From the NCBI GenBank assembly GCA_002392915.1, contig DGHQ01000049.1:1-64000 (forward strand): DNA of 64,000 bases, in the 5' to 3' direction. The notes below the pieces were generated by a model. That model made no database searches and was not told where the DNA came from. It saw only the letters and a list, made by a program, of their open reading frames with translations. Below are positions 43,769 to 53,131 of the stretch, one piece after another; the stretch's first letter is position 1; every line of letters starts with the position of its first letter. A program made the translations under genes and the position numbers. Source of the DNA: Bacteroidales bacterium UBA3844. GTDB taxonomy: Bacteria; Bacteroidota; Bacteroidia; Bacteroidales; Paludibacteraceae.

Positions 43769-44641
43769 ATGACTACTATTCAGGCTATCATCATAGCTAT
43801 TGTGGAGGGACTTACGGAGTTTCTTCCAGTTTCGTCGACAGGACACATGATCATCACAGAAAACTTGCTGGGGATGGATTTAAGCGATGCTAATCCGGAA
43901 AGTGAGTTTATAAAGGCATTCACTGTCATAATTCAGTTTGGCGCAATTCTTTCTGTGGTTGTCTTATATTGGAAGCGTTTCTTTGTGCTCAACAACGAGC
44001 CGATGGAAGGTGGCGACTCTGCTCCTGCGTGGAAGAAACTTATCCATAAGTTTGATTTTTATTGGAAGCTGATCATTGCGTTTTTGCCAGCGGCGGTGCT
44101 AGGGTTGGTTTTCAGCGATAAGATTGACGAGTTTTTGGGTGATGTACGTGTAGTGGCAGTGATGTTGTTAGTCGGCGGAATATTCATGTTGTTCTGCGAC
44201 AGGATATTCAATCACGGCAGTGAGGATGTCAAGGTGGATGAGCCACGTGCATTGAAGATAGGTTTCTTCCAGTGTATAGCAATGATACCGGGAGTGAGCC
44301 GTTCGATGGCAACAATTGTGGGAGGTATGCAGCAGGGACTTACACGTCAGCGTGCGGCAGAGTTCTCATTCTTTCTTGCTGTGCCGACGATGTTTGCGGC
44401 AACAGCATACAAAATGTTGAAACTGTTTTTAAGTGGTGGAACAGAGATGCTCACAAGCCATCTTGGAGTGTTGATTGTAGGTAATGTTGTCGCATTCCTT
44501 GTGGCTCTTGCTGCGATCAAAGGATTCATATCGTTCTTGACAAAGTATGGATTCAAGGCGTTTGGATGGTATAGAATAGTGGTGGGAGCTATCATTCTTA
44601 TCCTTCCATATTTGGGTGTCTCTCTTCAGATGGTTGATTGA
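43769..44641 (+). CDS. uppP: undecaprenyl-diphosphatase (BacA type)
   Basis: The 290-residue integral membrane enzyme has the two active-site motifs VEGLTEFLPVSSTGHM (residues 11-26) and PGVSRSMATIVGG (about 174-186). It recycles undecaprenyl diphosphate to the monophosphate carrier for peptidoglycan and O-antigen synthesis; over-production gives bacitracin resistance. Its stop codon overlaps the truB start by one base. Confidence 0.95.
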   Translation: MTTIQAIIIAIVEGLTEFLPVSSTGHMIITENLLGMDLSDANPESEFIKAFTVIIQFGAILSVVVLYWKRFFVLNNEPMEGGDSAPAWKKLIHKFDFYWKLIIAFLPAAVLGLVFSDKIDEFLGDVRVVAVMLLVGGIFMLFCDRIFNHGSEDVKVDEPRALKIGFFQCIAMIPGVSRSMATIVGGMQQGLTRQRAAEFSFFLAVPTMFAATAYKMLKLFLSGGTEMLTSHLGVLIVGNVVAFLVALAAIKGFISFLTKYGFKAFGWYRIVVGAIILILPYLGVSLQMVD

Positions 44642-45375
44642 TGGAGCAGAAATTGGTTCTGGATCTTGCGGATGGACAGGTGTTCCGTTTCAACAAACCG
44701 CTTCATTGGTCGTCGTTCAATCTAGTCAGCAAAGTGCGTACTATGATAAGGTATGCGTGTGGCGTGAAGAAGATCAAGATTGGTCATGCCGGCACACTTG
44801 ATCCGCTGGCGACGGGAGTGCTTATTGTGTGTACGGGCAAGAAGACGAAGGAGATCGACAATTTCCAGTACCAGACTAAAGAGTATGTGGCAGAACTTGC
44901 TTTGGGCGCCACAACGCCATCTTTTGATTTGGAGACGGAAGTCGACGCCACTTATCCAACAGAGCATATCACACGTGAGCTTGTGGAGGAGACATTGAAG
45001 CAGTTTTTGGGTGAGATCCAGCAGGTGCCACCAGCATTCTCAGCTGTGAAGATCAACGGTAAGAGAGCCTACGAGTATGCCCGTAAAGGACAGGAGGTGG
45101 AGATCAAACCGAAGACATTGGTGATTGATGAAATAGAGTTGATGGAGTATTTTCAGACTGCGATCAAGATAAGAGTGGTGTGCAGCAAGGGAACATACAT
45201 ACGTGGATTGGCAAGAGACATTGGAGAAGCCCTTAAAAGTGGCGCGTATCTCACGTCGCTAATTCGCACAAGAATCGGAGAGACAAAATTGGAAGACTGC
45301 ATTACAATTGAGCAATTCCAATCTATGCTCGACAACGATCCGACAATAAAAATGCCAGAAGGGGCATTGTTGTAG
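44641..45375 (+). CDS. truB: tRNA pseudouridine-55 synthase
   Basis: The 244-residue protein has the TruB signature GHAGTLDPLATGVL with catalytic Asp54, and KRAYEYARKGQEVEIKP and CSKGTYIRGLARDIGEAL further on. It makes the conserved pseudouridine in the T-loop of tRNAs. The ATG at 44641 overlaps the uppP stop (TGATG); the TTG at 44638 is less likely. The gene is short for TruB because it lacks a C-terminal PUA domain, as is usual in Bacteroidota. Confidence 0.95.
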   Translation: MEQKLVLDLADGQVFRFNKPLHWSSFNLVSKVRTMIRYACGVKKIKIGHAGTLDPLATGVLIVCTGKKTKEIDNFQYQTKEYVAELALGATTPSFDLETEVDATYPTEHITRELVEETLKQFLGEIQQVPPAFSAVKINGKRAYEYARKGQEVEIKPKTLVIDEIELMEYFQTAIKIRVVCSKGTYIRGLARDIGEALKSGAYLTSLIRTRIGETKLEDCITIEQFQSMLDNDPTIKMPEGALL

Positions 45376-45380
45376 GGACT

Positions 45381-45407
45381 CGTAGAGACGCACGGACGTG
45401 CGTGTCA
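45381..45407. repeat. GTAGAGACG-type palindromic repeat
   Basis: cGTAGAGACGCACggacGTGCGTGTCa, identical over 26 bases to 21361-21386 in menD. An outer pair gactcg / cgagtc (45377-45429) makes a larger imperfect hairpin. Confidence 0.85.
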
Positions 45408-45462
45408 AGAAGAAAGACATGCGAGTCCGAATTATTTTAGAAATTCATTAAAAAGAAAAAAT

Positions 45463-46515
45463 ATGAAGCTTTCAAAGTTTAAATTCAATCTTCCTGAAGA
45501 GAGCATTGCACAGTATCCGTCAGAACATCGTGATGAGTGCAAGCTGTTGGTATTGCATAAGAAGACGGGAGAGATTGAGCACAAGATATTCAAGGATATT
45601 CTTGAGTATTTCGACGAAGAGGATGTTTTTATTCTTAATGATACAAAAGTGTTCCCTGCAATTTTGGAGGGAAATAAGGAGAAAACGAATGCCAATATCG
45701 AGGTCACATTGTTGAGAGAGCTCAACAGTGAGTTGAGATTTTGGGATGTGCTTGTGGAGCCAGCCCGTAAGATCCGTATTGGCAACAAGCTATATTTTGG
45801 TGAGGATGATTCACTTGTGGCGGAGGTTATCGACAACACCACTTCAAGAGGCCGTACGTTGAGATACTTGTTTGACGGCACACAGGAGGAGTTTAAGGAT
45901 CTTTTGATGAAGCTTGGCCGCACACCGTTGCCAGACTATATCACACGTCCGGTTGAGCCAGAGGATGCAGAGCGTTACCAGACAATCTATGCCGAGAAAG
46001 AGGGTGCGGTGATGGCACCTGCGGCGGGAATGCACTTCTCACGAGAGCTGATGAAGAGACTGGAGATCAAGGGATGTGAGTTTGCAAAAATCACACTTCA
46101 TGCAGGTCTTGGCAATTTCCGTGATATAGATGTGGAGGATCTGACAAAGCATAAGACAGATTCTGAGCAGATTGAGGTGAACGAGGAGAATGCCAACATC
46201 ATCAATGCCGCAACAAAGAAGCATAGAAATGTATGTGCGGTAGGCACAACAGTGTTGAAGGCTATCGAGACGTCGGTCAGCACAGACGGAATGATCAAGC
46301 CATTTGAAGGCTGGACCAACAAGTTCATCTTCCCTCCATACAATTTCAGTGTGGCAAACAGATGTATCACAAACTTCCACTTGCCATACTCGACGATGTT
46401 GATGATGGTGACAGCGTTCGGTGGTTACGACCATGTGATGAAGGCATACGACGTCGCAATCAAGGAAGGCTATAAGTTTGGAGCTTATGGCGACGCGATG
46501 ATGATCATGGAATAA
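45463..46515 (+). CDS. queA: QueA, SAM:tRNA ribosyltransferase-isomerase
   Basis: The 350-residue protein has the QueA motifs FNLPEESIAQYP, FILNDTKVFPA, YQTIYAEKEGAVMAPAAGMHFS, ITLHAGLGNFRDIDVEDLTKH and the C-terminal NFHLPYSTMLMMVTAFGG. It transfers the ribosyl part of SAM to preQ1 in tRNA on the queuosine pathway. No other queuosine genes are in the window. Confidence 0.95.
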   Translation: MKLSKFKFNLPEESIAQYPSEHRDECKLLVLHKKTGEIEHKIFKDILEYFDEEDVFILNDTKVFPAILEGNKEKTNANIEVTLLRELNSELRFWDVLVEPARKIRIGNKLYFGEDDSLVAEVIDNTTSRGRTLRYLFDGTQEEFKDLLMKLGRTPLPDYITRPVEPEDAERYQTIYAEKEGAVMAPAAGMHFSRELMKRLEIKGCEFAKITLHAGLGNFRDIDVEDLTKHKTDSEQIEVNEENANIINAATKKHRNVCAVGTTVLKAIETSVSTDGMIKPFEGWTNKFIFPPYNFSVANRCITNFHLPYSTMLMMVTAFGGYDHVMKAYDVAIKEGYKFGAYGDAMMIME

Positions 46516-46519
46516 TCTT

Positions 46520-46548
46520 GAAGAGACGTACGGTCGTATGTCTCTTCA
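46520..46548. repeat. GTAGAGACG-type palindromic repeat, variant
   Basis: GAAGAGACgTACG / CGTAtGTCTCTTC, 5 bases after the queA stop. Confidence 0.7.
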
Positions 46549-46571
46549 GATGAAATTAAGAATTAAGAGTT

Positions 46572-46607
46572 AAGAGTGAAGAATTTCGGTTCTTCACTCT
46601 TTATTTA
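46572..46607 (+). terminator. terminator after queA
   Basis: A perfect 12-base stem AAGAGTGAAGAA / TTCTTCACTCTT with loop tttcgg and following T-rich bases; nearly identical to 27186-27218. The rest of the 322-base gap to purH holds a small AACGATG / CATCGTT hairpin (46732-46748) and the purH promoter. Confidence 0.8.
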
Positions 46608-46801
46608 GGTAAAAAAATGAGAATAGTTATCGCGTCAGCGATTCCATATAGGTAGAAATATAGGTGGAAAATATATCGTTGACGCCACGTTTTCCCGTCC
46701 GAAATCACCGTCGTTGGAACGTATGAAAAAAAACGATGCAACATCGTTAAAATTAGTTAATTTTTATACAGATTTTTTTTCGTTTAGTGAATAAAAAATA
46801 G

Positions 46802-46809
46802 TATTTTTG
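46802..46809 (+). promoter_or_regulatory. -7 box TATTTTTG of the purH-mre operon
   Basis: An exact TAnnTTTG match, 28 bases before the ATG at 46838. Confidence 0.55.
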
Positions 46810-46837
46810 TTGGCATACTAACGAAAATTCAAAATAT

Positions 46838-47431
46838 ATGTCAGCGAATAAGAAAATAAAGAGAGCTCTTATTTCCGTTTTCCATAAAGATGGTTTGTCT
46901 GAGATCCTTAAGACATTGAATGAAAACGGAGTCGAGATATTGTCAACTGGTGGTACACAAGCATTTATTGAGCAGCAGGGAATACCTTGCAAGGCTGTTG
47001 AAAATTTGACATCTTACCCTTCAATTTTGGGTGGTCGTGTCAAGACTCTTCACCCTAAGATTTTCGGTGGTATTCTTGGTCGCCGTGGATTGAAGGAAGA
47101 CGAGGAGCAGATGGCTAAGTACGAAATTCCAGAAATCGACCTTGTGATTGTTGACCTATACCCATTCGAGCAGACAGTGGCTGAGGGCAAGAGTGAGGCA
47201 GAGATTATTGAGAAGATAGATATAGGTGGTATCAGCCTTATTAGAGCTGCAGCGAAGAATTTCAAGGATGTTGTTATCGTGGCTTCAAAAGCACAGTATG
47301 CTCCGCTTCTTGACATCATGAAGAAGAACGGTGCAGAGACATCATTGGAGGAGAGACGTTGGTTTGCTACTGAGGCTTTCAAGGTATCTTCTAATTACGA
47401 CACTCATATTCACGCTTATTTCGCAAAATAA
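46838..47431 (+). CDS. purH: stand-alone IMP cyclohydrolase domain of PurH
   Basis: The 197-residue protein covers only the N-terminal, MGS-like domain of PurH: KRALISVFHKDGLSEILKTL, STGGTQAFIEQQGI, GGRVKTLHPKIFGGIL and DLYPFEQTVAEG. This domain closes the purine ring to IMP. The C-terminal AICAR transformylase domain (roughly 300 further residues in the usual bifunctional enzyme) is absent, and mreB starts two bases after the stop. There is no frameshifted remainder. A separate transformylase gene elsewhere is expected. Confidence 0.9.
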   Translation: MSANKKIKRALISVFHKDGLSEILKTLNENGVEILSTGGTQAFIEQQGIPCKAVENLTSYPSILGGRVKTLHPKIFGGILGRRGLKEDEEQMAKYEIPEIDLVIVDLYPFEQTVAEGKSEAEIIEKIDIGGISLIRAAAKNFKDVVIVASKAQYAPLLDIMKKNGAETSLEERRWFATEAFKVSSNYDTHIHAYFAK

Positions 47432-47433
47432 AG

Positions 47434-48453
47434 ATGGCTTTCTTCTCTTTGACACAGGAGTTGGCTATGGACCTTGGTACAGCCAACACCATTATTATAA
47501 ACAACGATAAGATTGTCGTGGATGAGCCAAGTATTGTCGCTTTGGACCGCAAGAGTGAGAAACTTGTTGCGGTTGGTCACGAAGCAAAGGCGATGCAGGG
47601 TCGTAACCCAGAGAACATACGTATCGTACGTCCGTTGAGAGACGGTGTGATCGCCGACTTCTACGCCGCTGAGCAGATGATGCGTGCCATGATCAAGATG
47701 GCAAGTTCGGAGCGCTCATGGTTCACTCCTCAATTGCGTATGGTGGTATGTATTCCGTCGGGTAGTACTGAAGTGGAAATCCGTGCCGTGCGCGACTCAT
47801 CTGAGCACGCAGGTGGACGTGAAGTATATATGATTTATGAGCCAATGGCCGCAGCTATCGGTATCGGTATCGACGTTGAGGCTCCTGAGGGAAACATGAT
47901 CGTCGATATAGGTGGTGGTACTACTGAGATCGCTGTCATCTCTTTGGGAGGAATCGTTTCCAACAAGTCTATCCGTATCGCCGGTGATGATTTGACTGCA
48001 GATGTGCAGGAGTACATGAGCAGCCAGCACAATATCAAGGTGGGTGAGCGTACAGCTGAGGAGATCAAAGTGAAGGTCGGTTCCGCACTAACTAACTTGG
48101 AGGACGCGCCTGCAGACTTCATCGTCAACGGACCAAACCGTCTGTCAGCCCTTCCATTGGCAGTGCCAGTGTCTTATCAGGAGATCGCACACTGTATCGA
48201 GAAGTCAATCTCTAAGATTGAGGCTGCTGTGCTAAATGCGTTGGAGCAGACACCGCCAGAGCTTTATGCTGATATCGTGCAGCGTGGAATCTGGTTGGCA
48301 GGTGGAGGTGCATTGCTTCGTGGTCTGGACAAGCGTCTTACTAATAAGATAGGTATTCCTTTCCACATCGCTGATGACCCATTGCACGCAGTGGCACGTG
48401 GTACGGGAATCGCACTTAAGAATTGTGACAAATTCTCTTTCTTGATGCGATAA
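47434..48453 (+). CDS. mreB: MreB, rod-shape actin homologue
   Basis: The 339-residue protein has the actin-fold nucleotide-binding motifs MDLGTANTIIINNDKIVVDEPSIVA, MIVDIGGGTTEIAVISLGG and WLAGGGALLRGLDKRL. It polymerises under the inner membrane and directs side-wall synthesis with MreC, MreD, PBP2 and RodA, all encoded downstream. It starts 2 bases after purH. Confidence 0.96.
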   Translation: MAFFSLTQELAMDLGTANTIIINNDKIVVDEPSIVALDRKSEKLVAVGHEAKAMQGRNPENIRIVRPLRDGVIADFYAAEQMMRAMIKMASSERSWFTPQLRMVVCIPSGSTEVEIRAVRDSSEHAGGREVYMIYEPMAAAIGIGIDVEAPEGNMIVDIGGGTTEIAVISLGGIVSNKSIRIAGDDLTADVQEYMSSQHNIKVGERTAEEIKVKVGSALTNLEDAPADFIVNGPNRLSALPLAVPVSYQEIAHCIEKSISKIEAAVLNALEQTPPELYADIVQRGIWLAGGGALLRGLDKRLTNKIGIPFHIADDPLHAVARGTGIALKNCDKFSFLMR

Positions 48454-48465
48454 TTATCGAATGTT

Positions 48466-49317
48466 GTGAATACACTTTTACAATTCATACGAAAGTTTAG
48501 TAATCTAATATTGTTCTTGTTGCTGGAATTAGTTTGTCTAATTCTAGTGGCAAGATTCAATGTTTATCAGGGTTTCCAAGTAAACACTACATGTGGTAGC
48601 GTCATTGGAGGCATAAATTCTGTTCGCACAGATGTCAACCAATATTTCTCGTTGACAGAGCAGAACCAGATGTTGGCTGAGCACAACAGCCGGTTGCAGG
48701 GAGAGATTCGTCGTCTTGAATCGCGTCTTCTGCAAATTGAAAATGACACCAACTATTTGAAGCGCAAAGCATTTGCAGATGAGAAGAAATATACATTCCA
48801 TACTGCTCGTGTTGTGAATGTGAGACGCGACAATTTCAAGAATATAATCACTATCGACAAGGGAGAGGCTGACGGTATCCGCCAGGATATGGGTGTTATC
48901 TCGTCAAACGGTGTGGTTGGAATCGTAAGTGGAGTGACTGAGCATTTCAGTCTTGTGCTCCCAATCATCAATATTGATTCCAAGACTTCGTCAATCATCA
49001 AGGGTAAGAATGGAACAGGCATCATCTCGTGGAATGGTGGAGATGTCCGCAAGGCTTCGATGGAGCAGGTGCCAAACTATATCAATGTGGCTGAAGGAGA
49101 CACCGTCGAGACAAGTGGTTATTCAACAATCTTCCCTGCCGGAATCAATATCGGAAGGGTTGAGTCGTTTGAAAAAGGCAATGACGATTTTTATGAAATA
49201 ACCGTCAGGCTGAGTCAGGATTATTCGTCACTGTTGTTTGTCGACGTGATTGATTTCGGTTATTCTGCCGAGCTTCAGGAGTTGAACAGTAAAATAATAA
49301 AGGAGGATAACAAATAA
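48466..49317 (+). CDS. mreC: MreC, rod-shape protein
   Basis: The 283-residue protein has an N-terminal transmembrane helix (about 13-31), a coiled-coil (about 60-95) and a periplasmic beta-domain with GVVGIVSGVTEHFSLVLPIINIDSKTS. It links MreB inside with PBP2 outside. Start codon is GTG at 48466; the nearby ATG at 48461 stops at once. Its stop overlaps the mreD start by one base. Confidence 0.93.
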   Translation: MNTLLQFIRKFSNLILFLLLELVCLILVARFNVYQGFQVNTTCGSVIGGINSVRTDVNQYFSLTEQNQMLAEHNSRLQGEIRRLESRLLQIENDTNYLKRKAFADEKKYTFHTARVVNVRRDNFKNIITIDKGEADGIRQDMGVISSNGVVGIVSGVTEHFSLVLPIINIDSKTSSIIKGKNGTGIISWNGGDVRKASMEQVPNYINVAEGDTVETSGYSTIFPAGINIGRVESFEKGNDDFYEITVRLSQDYSSLLFVDVIDFGYSAELQELNSKIIKEDNK

Positions 49318-49832
49318 TGGGTGTAGACATACTTTCATATATATTCAGTTTTGTGGTGTATGTTTTGCTTCAGGGATTGGTGTTGAACCACATCAATTTT
49401 CTTGGAGATGTCAACCCTTATCTCTACGTCCTTTTTATCCTTCACCTCCCTACAGGATGCAACCGTACAATGGTTCAGATTCTTGCATTCTTGCTTGGAT
49501 TGTCAATCGACTTCTTCAGCGGCACTATTGGAGTGAATGCAGGAGCGACATTGTTAATGGGATTCTTAAAGCCTCATATGGATAAGATTTTTTCTCCACG
49601 TGAAGACAATAAGATGATTGTGCCTGGATTCAGGTCGTATGGCACAAACACTTTCATCCAATATGCATCCCTGCTTGTGTTGGCGCATCATATAGCTCTT
49701 TTCGCATTGAGCGCGTTCACTTTCGACAAGTTACATTTGGTACTTCTCAAGGGTGTTTGTTCGACACTCTTCACTTTACTACTTATATTTATTATTGAAT
49801 ACTATCGCAGTAAACGAAGGATAGATGATTAA
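49317..49832 (+). CDS. mreD: MreD, rod-shape protein
   Basis: The 171-residue integral membrane protein has about five helices and the NPYLYVLFILHLP and FLLGLSIDFFSGTIG motifs of Bacteroidota MreD. It is part of the elongation complex. It overlaps mreC by one base and mrdA by eight bases. Confidence 0.9.
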   Translation: MGVDILSYIFSFVVYVLLQGLVLNHINFLGDVNPYLYVLFILHLPTGCNRTMVQILAFLLGLSIDFFSGTIGVNAGATLLMGFLKPHMDKIFSPREDNKMIVPGFRSYGTNTFIQYASLLVLAHHIALFALSAFTFDKLHLVLLKGVCSTLFTLLLIFIIEYYRSKRRIDD

Positions 49833-51654
49833 TGACAGTAATGACAATAGAAGATATACCATTTCTTTGATTATGGTGGCAGTCTGTTTGATTTATATCA
49901 TCAGACTTTTTTCTATTCAGATTGTAGACAAGAGTTATTTGGAGCAGTCGCAAAATAATGCCTACCTTAGAAAAGTGATTTATCCGTCACGTGGTCTGCT
50001 CACCGACCGCAATGGAAGACTAATCGTTTTCAACAAGTCTGCATACGATATTATGATCGTGCCCCGTGAGGCAAGAGGATTCGATACTCTTGCTTTTGCC
50101 AATACCCTTGGCATCACAAAGGCCGATTTTATTAAGCGAATGGGCATTATCAAGCGAAAAAGTGGCTATTCGCCGTATGTTCCTCAGCTTTTTATGTCTC
50201 AGTTGAGCGACGAGGAGTATGGGCCTGTCAGTGAGAAACTTTATAAGTTTAATGGCATCTATGTTCAGAAGCGTACACTTCGTGAGTATAATTACCACAA
50301 TGCTGCTCTGGCTCTCGGCTCCATCGGTGAGGTTTCAAAAAAACAGATTGAGGCAGACGATTTTTATCAGCAGGGCGACTATGCCGGACAGAATGGTATA
50401 GAGCTTACTTACGAGAAAGTGCTTCGTGGTGAAAAGGGAGAGGAGATTCTTCTTCGTGACTCACGTGGCCGTGTGAAGGGAAAATATGAAGACGGAAAAT
50501 ATGACAAAAAACCGGTGCCAGGAAAAGACATTGAGTTGTCGCTCGACATTGAGCTGCAGAAGTATGGAGAAGAATTGATGAATGGAAAAATCGGTTCAAT
50601 TGCGGCGATCGAACCGTCGACAGGAGAGATTTTGGCATTGGTGTCGAGTCCGACCTACGATCCTTCTATGCTTGTGGGTAGAAAGAGAAGCGCCAACTTT
50701 GCCGCACTTTCAAAAGATCCGTTGAAACCATTGTTCGACCGTCCGATGATGGCTCAGTATCCTCCCGGCTCAACATTCAAGACTGCTCAGGCTCTTGTGC
50801 TACAGCAGGAGGGCATCATCACACCCAACACCGCTTATGGTTGTCAGCATGGATTTCATGCCGGAGCTTTGTCGGTGGGTTGCCACGGACATGAGTCGCC
50901 GCTCAACTTGAAACACAGTATCCAGCACTCATGTAATGCTTACTATTGTTGTGGATTCCGTTCGATGATAGACAACAGGAAATACAAGAACGTTTCGGAA
51001 GCGATAGATGTGTGGAAGAATCATATTGTCTCACTTGGTTTTGGCTATAAACTTGGAGCTGACGTACCGAATGAGAAGCGTGGATATATTCCGAATTCAA
51101 GTGTATATAATAAGATATATGGCGAGAACCGTTGGAAGGGATTGACAATTATCTCACTTTCTATCGGTCAGGGTGAGGTGTTGGCCACTCCGTTGCAGAT
51201 CGCGAATTTGGGAGCCACAATCGCCAACCGTGGATATTTCTACACTCCTCATCTTGTGAAGAAGATCAAGGGTGGAGAAATTGACTCGTCGTTCATCACG
51301 CGTCACAACAGTACGATTGATCCGAAATATTATGATGTTGTGGTGGAGGGAATGGAACTGGTGATGATTTCCGGAACAGGATACTATTCACGTATCGACA
51401 GTATAGCGGTGTGTGGAAAGACGGGAACGGCCGAGAACCCGCATGGAAAGGATCACTCTATCTTTATGGCGTTCGCGCCAAAGGATGATCCGAAGATAGC
51501 GATCAGTGTCGTTGTTGAGAACAGTGGATTCGGTGCCACATGGGCCGCGCCTATTGCCACACTCATGATCGAAAAGTATCTGAAGGGAGAAATTCCTAAG
51601 CGACGCAAGCATATTGAGCAACGTCTGCTTGAGGCCAACCTAATTAAGGAGTAG
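49825..51654 (+). CDS. mrdA: penicillin-binding protein 2 (elongation transpeptidase)
   Basis: The 609-residue class B PBP has an N-terminal membrane anchor (about 11-31), a dimerisation region starting YPSRGLLTDRNGRLIVFN, and a transpeptidase domain with SxxK (S316-K319 in PPGSTFK), SCN (HSCNAY) and KTG (CGKTGTAEN). It cross-links peptidoglycan during side-wall growth with RodA. It starts inside the end of mreD; rodA follows 4 bases after the stop. Confidence 0.95.
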   Translation: MINDSNDNRRYTISLIMVAVCLIYIIRLFSIQIVDKSYLEQSQNNAYLRKVIYPSRGLLTDRNGRLIVFNKSAYDIMIVPREARGFDTLAFANTLGITKADFIKRMGIIKRKSGYSPYVPQLFMSQLSDEEYGPVSEKLYKFNGIYVQKRTLREYNYHNAALALGSIGEVSKKQIEADDFYQQGDYAGQNGIELTYEKVLRGEKGEEILLRDSRGRVKGKYEDGKYDKKPVPGKDIELSLDIELQKYGEELMNGKIGSIAAIEPSTGEILALVSSPTYDPSMLVGRKRSANFAALSKDPLKPLFDRPMMAQYPPGSTFKTAQALVLQQEGIITPNTAYGCQHGFHAGALSVGCHGHESPLNLKHSIQHSCNAYYCCGFRSMIDNRKYKNVSEAIDVWKNHIVSLGFGYKLGADVPNEKRGYIPNSSVYNKIYGENRWKGLTIISLSIGQGEVLATPLQIANLGATIANRGYFYTPHLVKKIKGGEIDSSFITRHNSTIDPKYYDVVVEGMELVMISGTGYYSRIDSIAVCGKTGTAENPHGKDHSIFMAFAPKDDPKIAISVVVENSGFGATWAAPIATLMIEKYLKGEIPKRRKHIEQRLLEANLIKE

Positions 51655-51658
51655 TAAG

Positions 51659-53131
51659 ATGGATAGAAGAAACGAAAATATTCTCAATAATATAGATATC
51701 TGGACGATAGGTCTGTATATTGCTCTTGTCATCTTTGGATGGGTGAGCATCTATGGTGCATCCTACAATTTCGACGACAGTGATTTTTGGGATTTCTCAC
51801 AGAGGTTTGGAAAGCAGCTTGTGTGGATTGGATGTTCTGTAGTGATTGCCGCCGTGCTTCTTATGCTCGACGTGAAAATCTATACCACGCTTGCCTATGT
51901 GATATATGGATTCTTCATCATATTGCTGATAGTCACACTTTTAGTAGCTCCAGATACACGTGGCTCACACTCGTGGCTGGTGATGGGACCTATCAGTCTC
52001 CAACCGGCGGAGTTCGCAAAGACGGCGACGTGTCTGTGTCTGGCAAAGTATATGAGCAGTTATGGCTTCACGATGAAGAATATCCGACAAATGGTTGTGA
52101 TGTGTCTCATCATTTTTGTGCCGATGTTGATTATTGTTGCGCAGAATGAGACAGGTTCGGCATTGGCATATCTGGCATTATTCCTTGTGCTGTATCGTCA
52201 GGGAATGACGGGAATTGTGCTGTTGTTGGGAGTGTGCGCGGCGGTGTTCTTTGTCGTCTCTATCCGTTTTGGTGCGACACCTATTGTGGATTCGATTCCA
52301 GGAGAAAACCTTGGAATGTTTGCGATCATGATAATGGCGGTGGTGATAGCATTGTCTATGGTCTATTTTTATTATAAAGACAAAACGCTTGTAAAGACAA
52401 TATCCATTTTGGGAGTGTCGTTGTTTGCTGTCGGTATTATCGTCTATAATTATCTTGATGTAAAAATTAAGTTTTCCTACTTGGCTTATATTGTTGTTGG
52501 CTCATTGATACTTTATTTGTTGAGCCAGGCTATACGCCAGCGAAAATGGGGTTATTTTTTGATTTCAATTTTTGTGGCGGGATCAATCGGATTCGGTCAC
52601 GTTTCCGACTATGCGTTCAACAAGATTCTTCAGCCACATCAGCAGACACGTATAAAGGTGACGCTAGGAATGGAGAACGACTTGAAGAAGTCGGGATATA
52701 ATGTCAACCAGTCTATGATTGCCATCGGTAGTGGACGCTTGACAGGTAAGGGTTTCTTGCAGGGTACGCAGACGAAGCTGAAGTATGTGCCTGAGCAAGA
52801 CACCGACTTTATTTTCTGTACTGTAGGAGAGGAACATGGTTTCATAGGTACGACTGCAGTGGTTGTGGGATTCCTTGCTTTGATGCTGAGGTTGATTTCT
52901 TTGGCGGAACGACAGCGTTCATTGTTCAGTAGGATTTATGGATATTGTGTAGCGTCGATCATTTTCTTCCACGTCGCCATCAATATTGGAATGGTTATCG
53001 GTCTGACTCCTGTGATCGGAATCCCGTTACCTTTCTTCAGTTACGGAGGTTCATCTTTGTGGAGTTTCACGATATTGTTGTTCATCTTCCTTCGTCTCGA
53101 CGCTAGCCGTAAGGAGTACATGATGGAATGA
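51659..53131 (+). CDS. rodA: RodA, SEDS peptidoglycan polymerase
   Basis: The 490-residue polytopic protein has the SEDS pattern, with GPISLQPAEFAKTATCLCLA, EQDTDFIFCTVGEEHGFIGT and the C-terminal GIPLPFFSYGGSSLWSF. It polymerises lipid II with PBP2. It is longer than E. coli RodA because of extra central helices (about 210-290), a known feature in Bacteroidota. The next gene overlaps its stop by four bases. Confidence 0.95.
   Translation: MDRRNENILNNIDIWTIGLYIALVIFGWVSIYGASYNFDDSDFWDFSQRFGKQLVWIGCSVVIAAVLLMLDVKIYTTLAYVIYGFFIILLIVTLLVAPDTRGSHSWLVMGPISLQPAEFAKTATCLCLAKYMSSYGFTMKNIRQMVVMCLIIFVPMLIIVAQNETGSALAYLALFLVLYRQGMTGIVLLLGVCAAVFFVVSIRFGATPIVDSIPGENLGMFAIMIMAVVIALSMVYFYYKDKTLVKTISILGVSLFAVGIIVYNYLDVKIKFSYLAYIVVGSLILYLLSQAIRQRKWGYFLISIFVAGSIGFGHVSDYAFNKILQPHQQTRIKVTLGMENDLKKSGYNVNQSMIAIGSGRLTGKGFLQGTQTKLKYVPEQDTDFIFCTVGEEHGFIGTTAVVVGFLALMLRLISLAERQRSLFSRIYGYCVASIIFFHVAINIGMVIGLTPVIGIPLPFFSYGGSSLWSFTILLFIFLRLDASRKEYMME

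Noticed and set aside
46838..47431. purH as a pseudogene
   Set aside because: The domain is complete, the stop is clean, mreB is tightly coupled, and no remnant of the second domain follows; a stand-alone enzyme is more likely.
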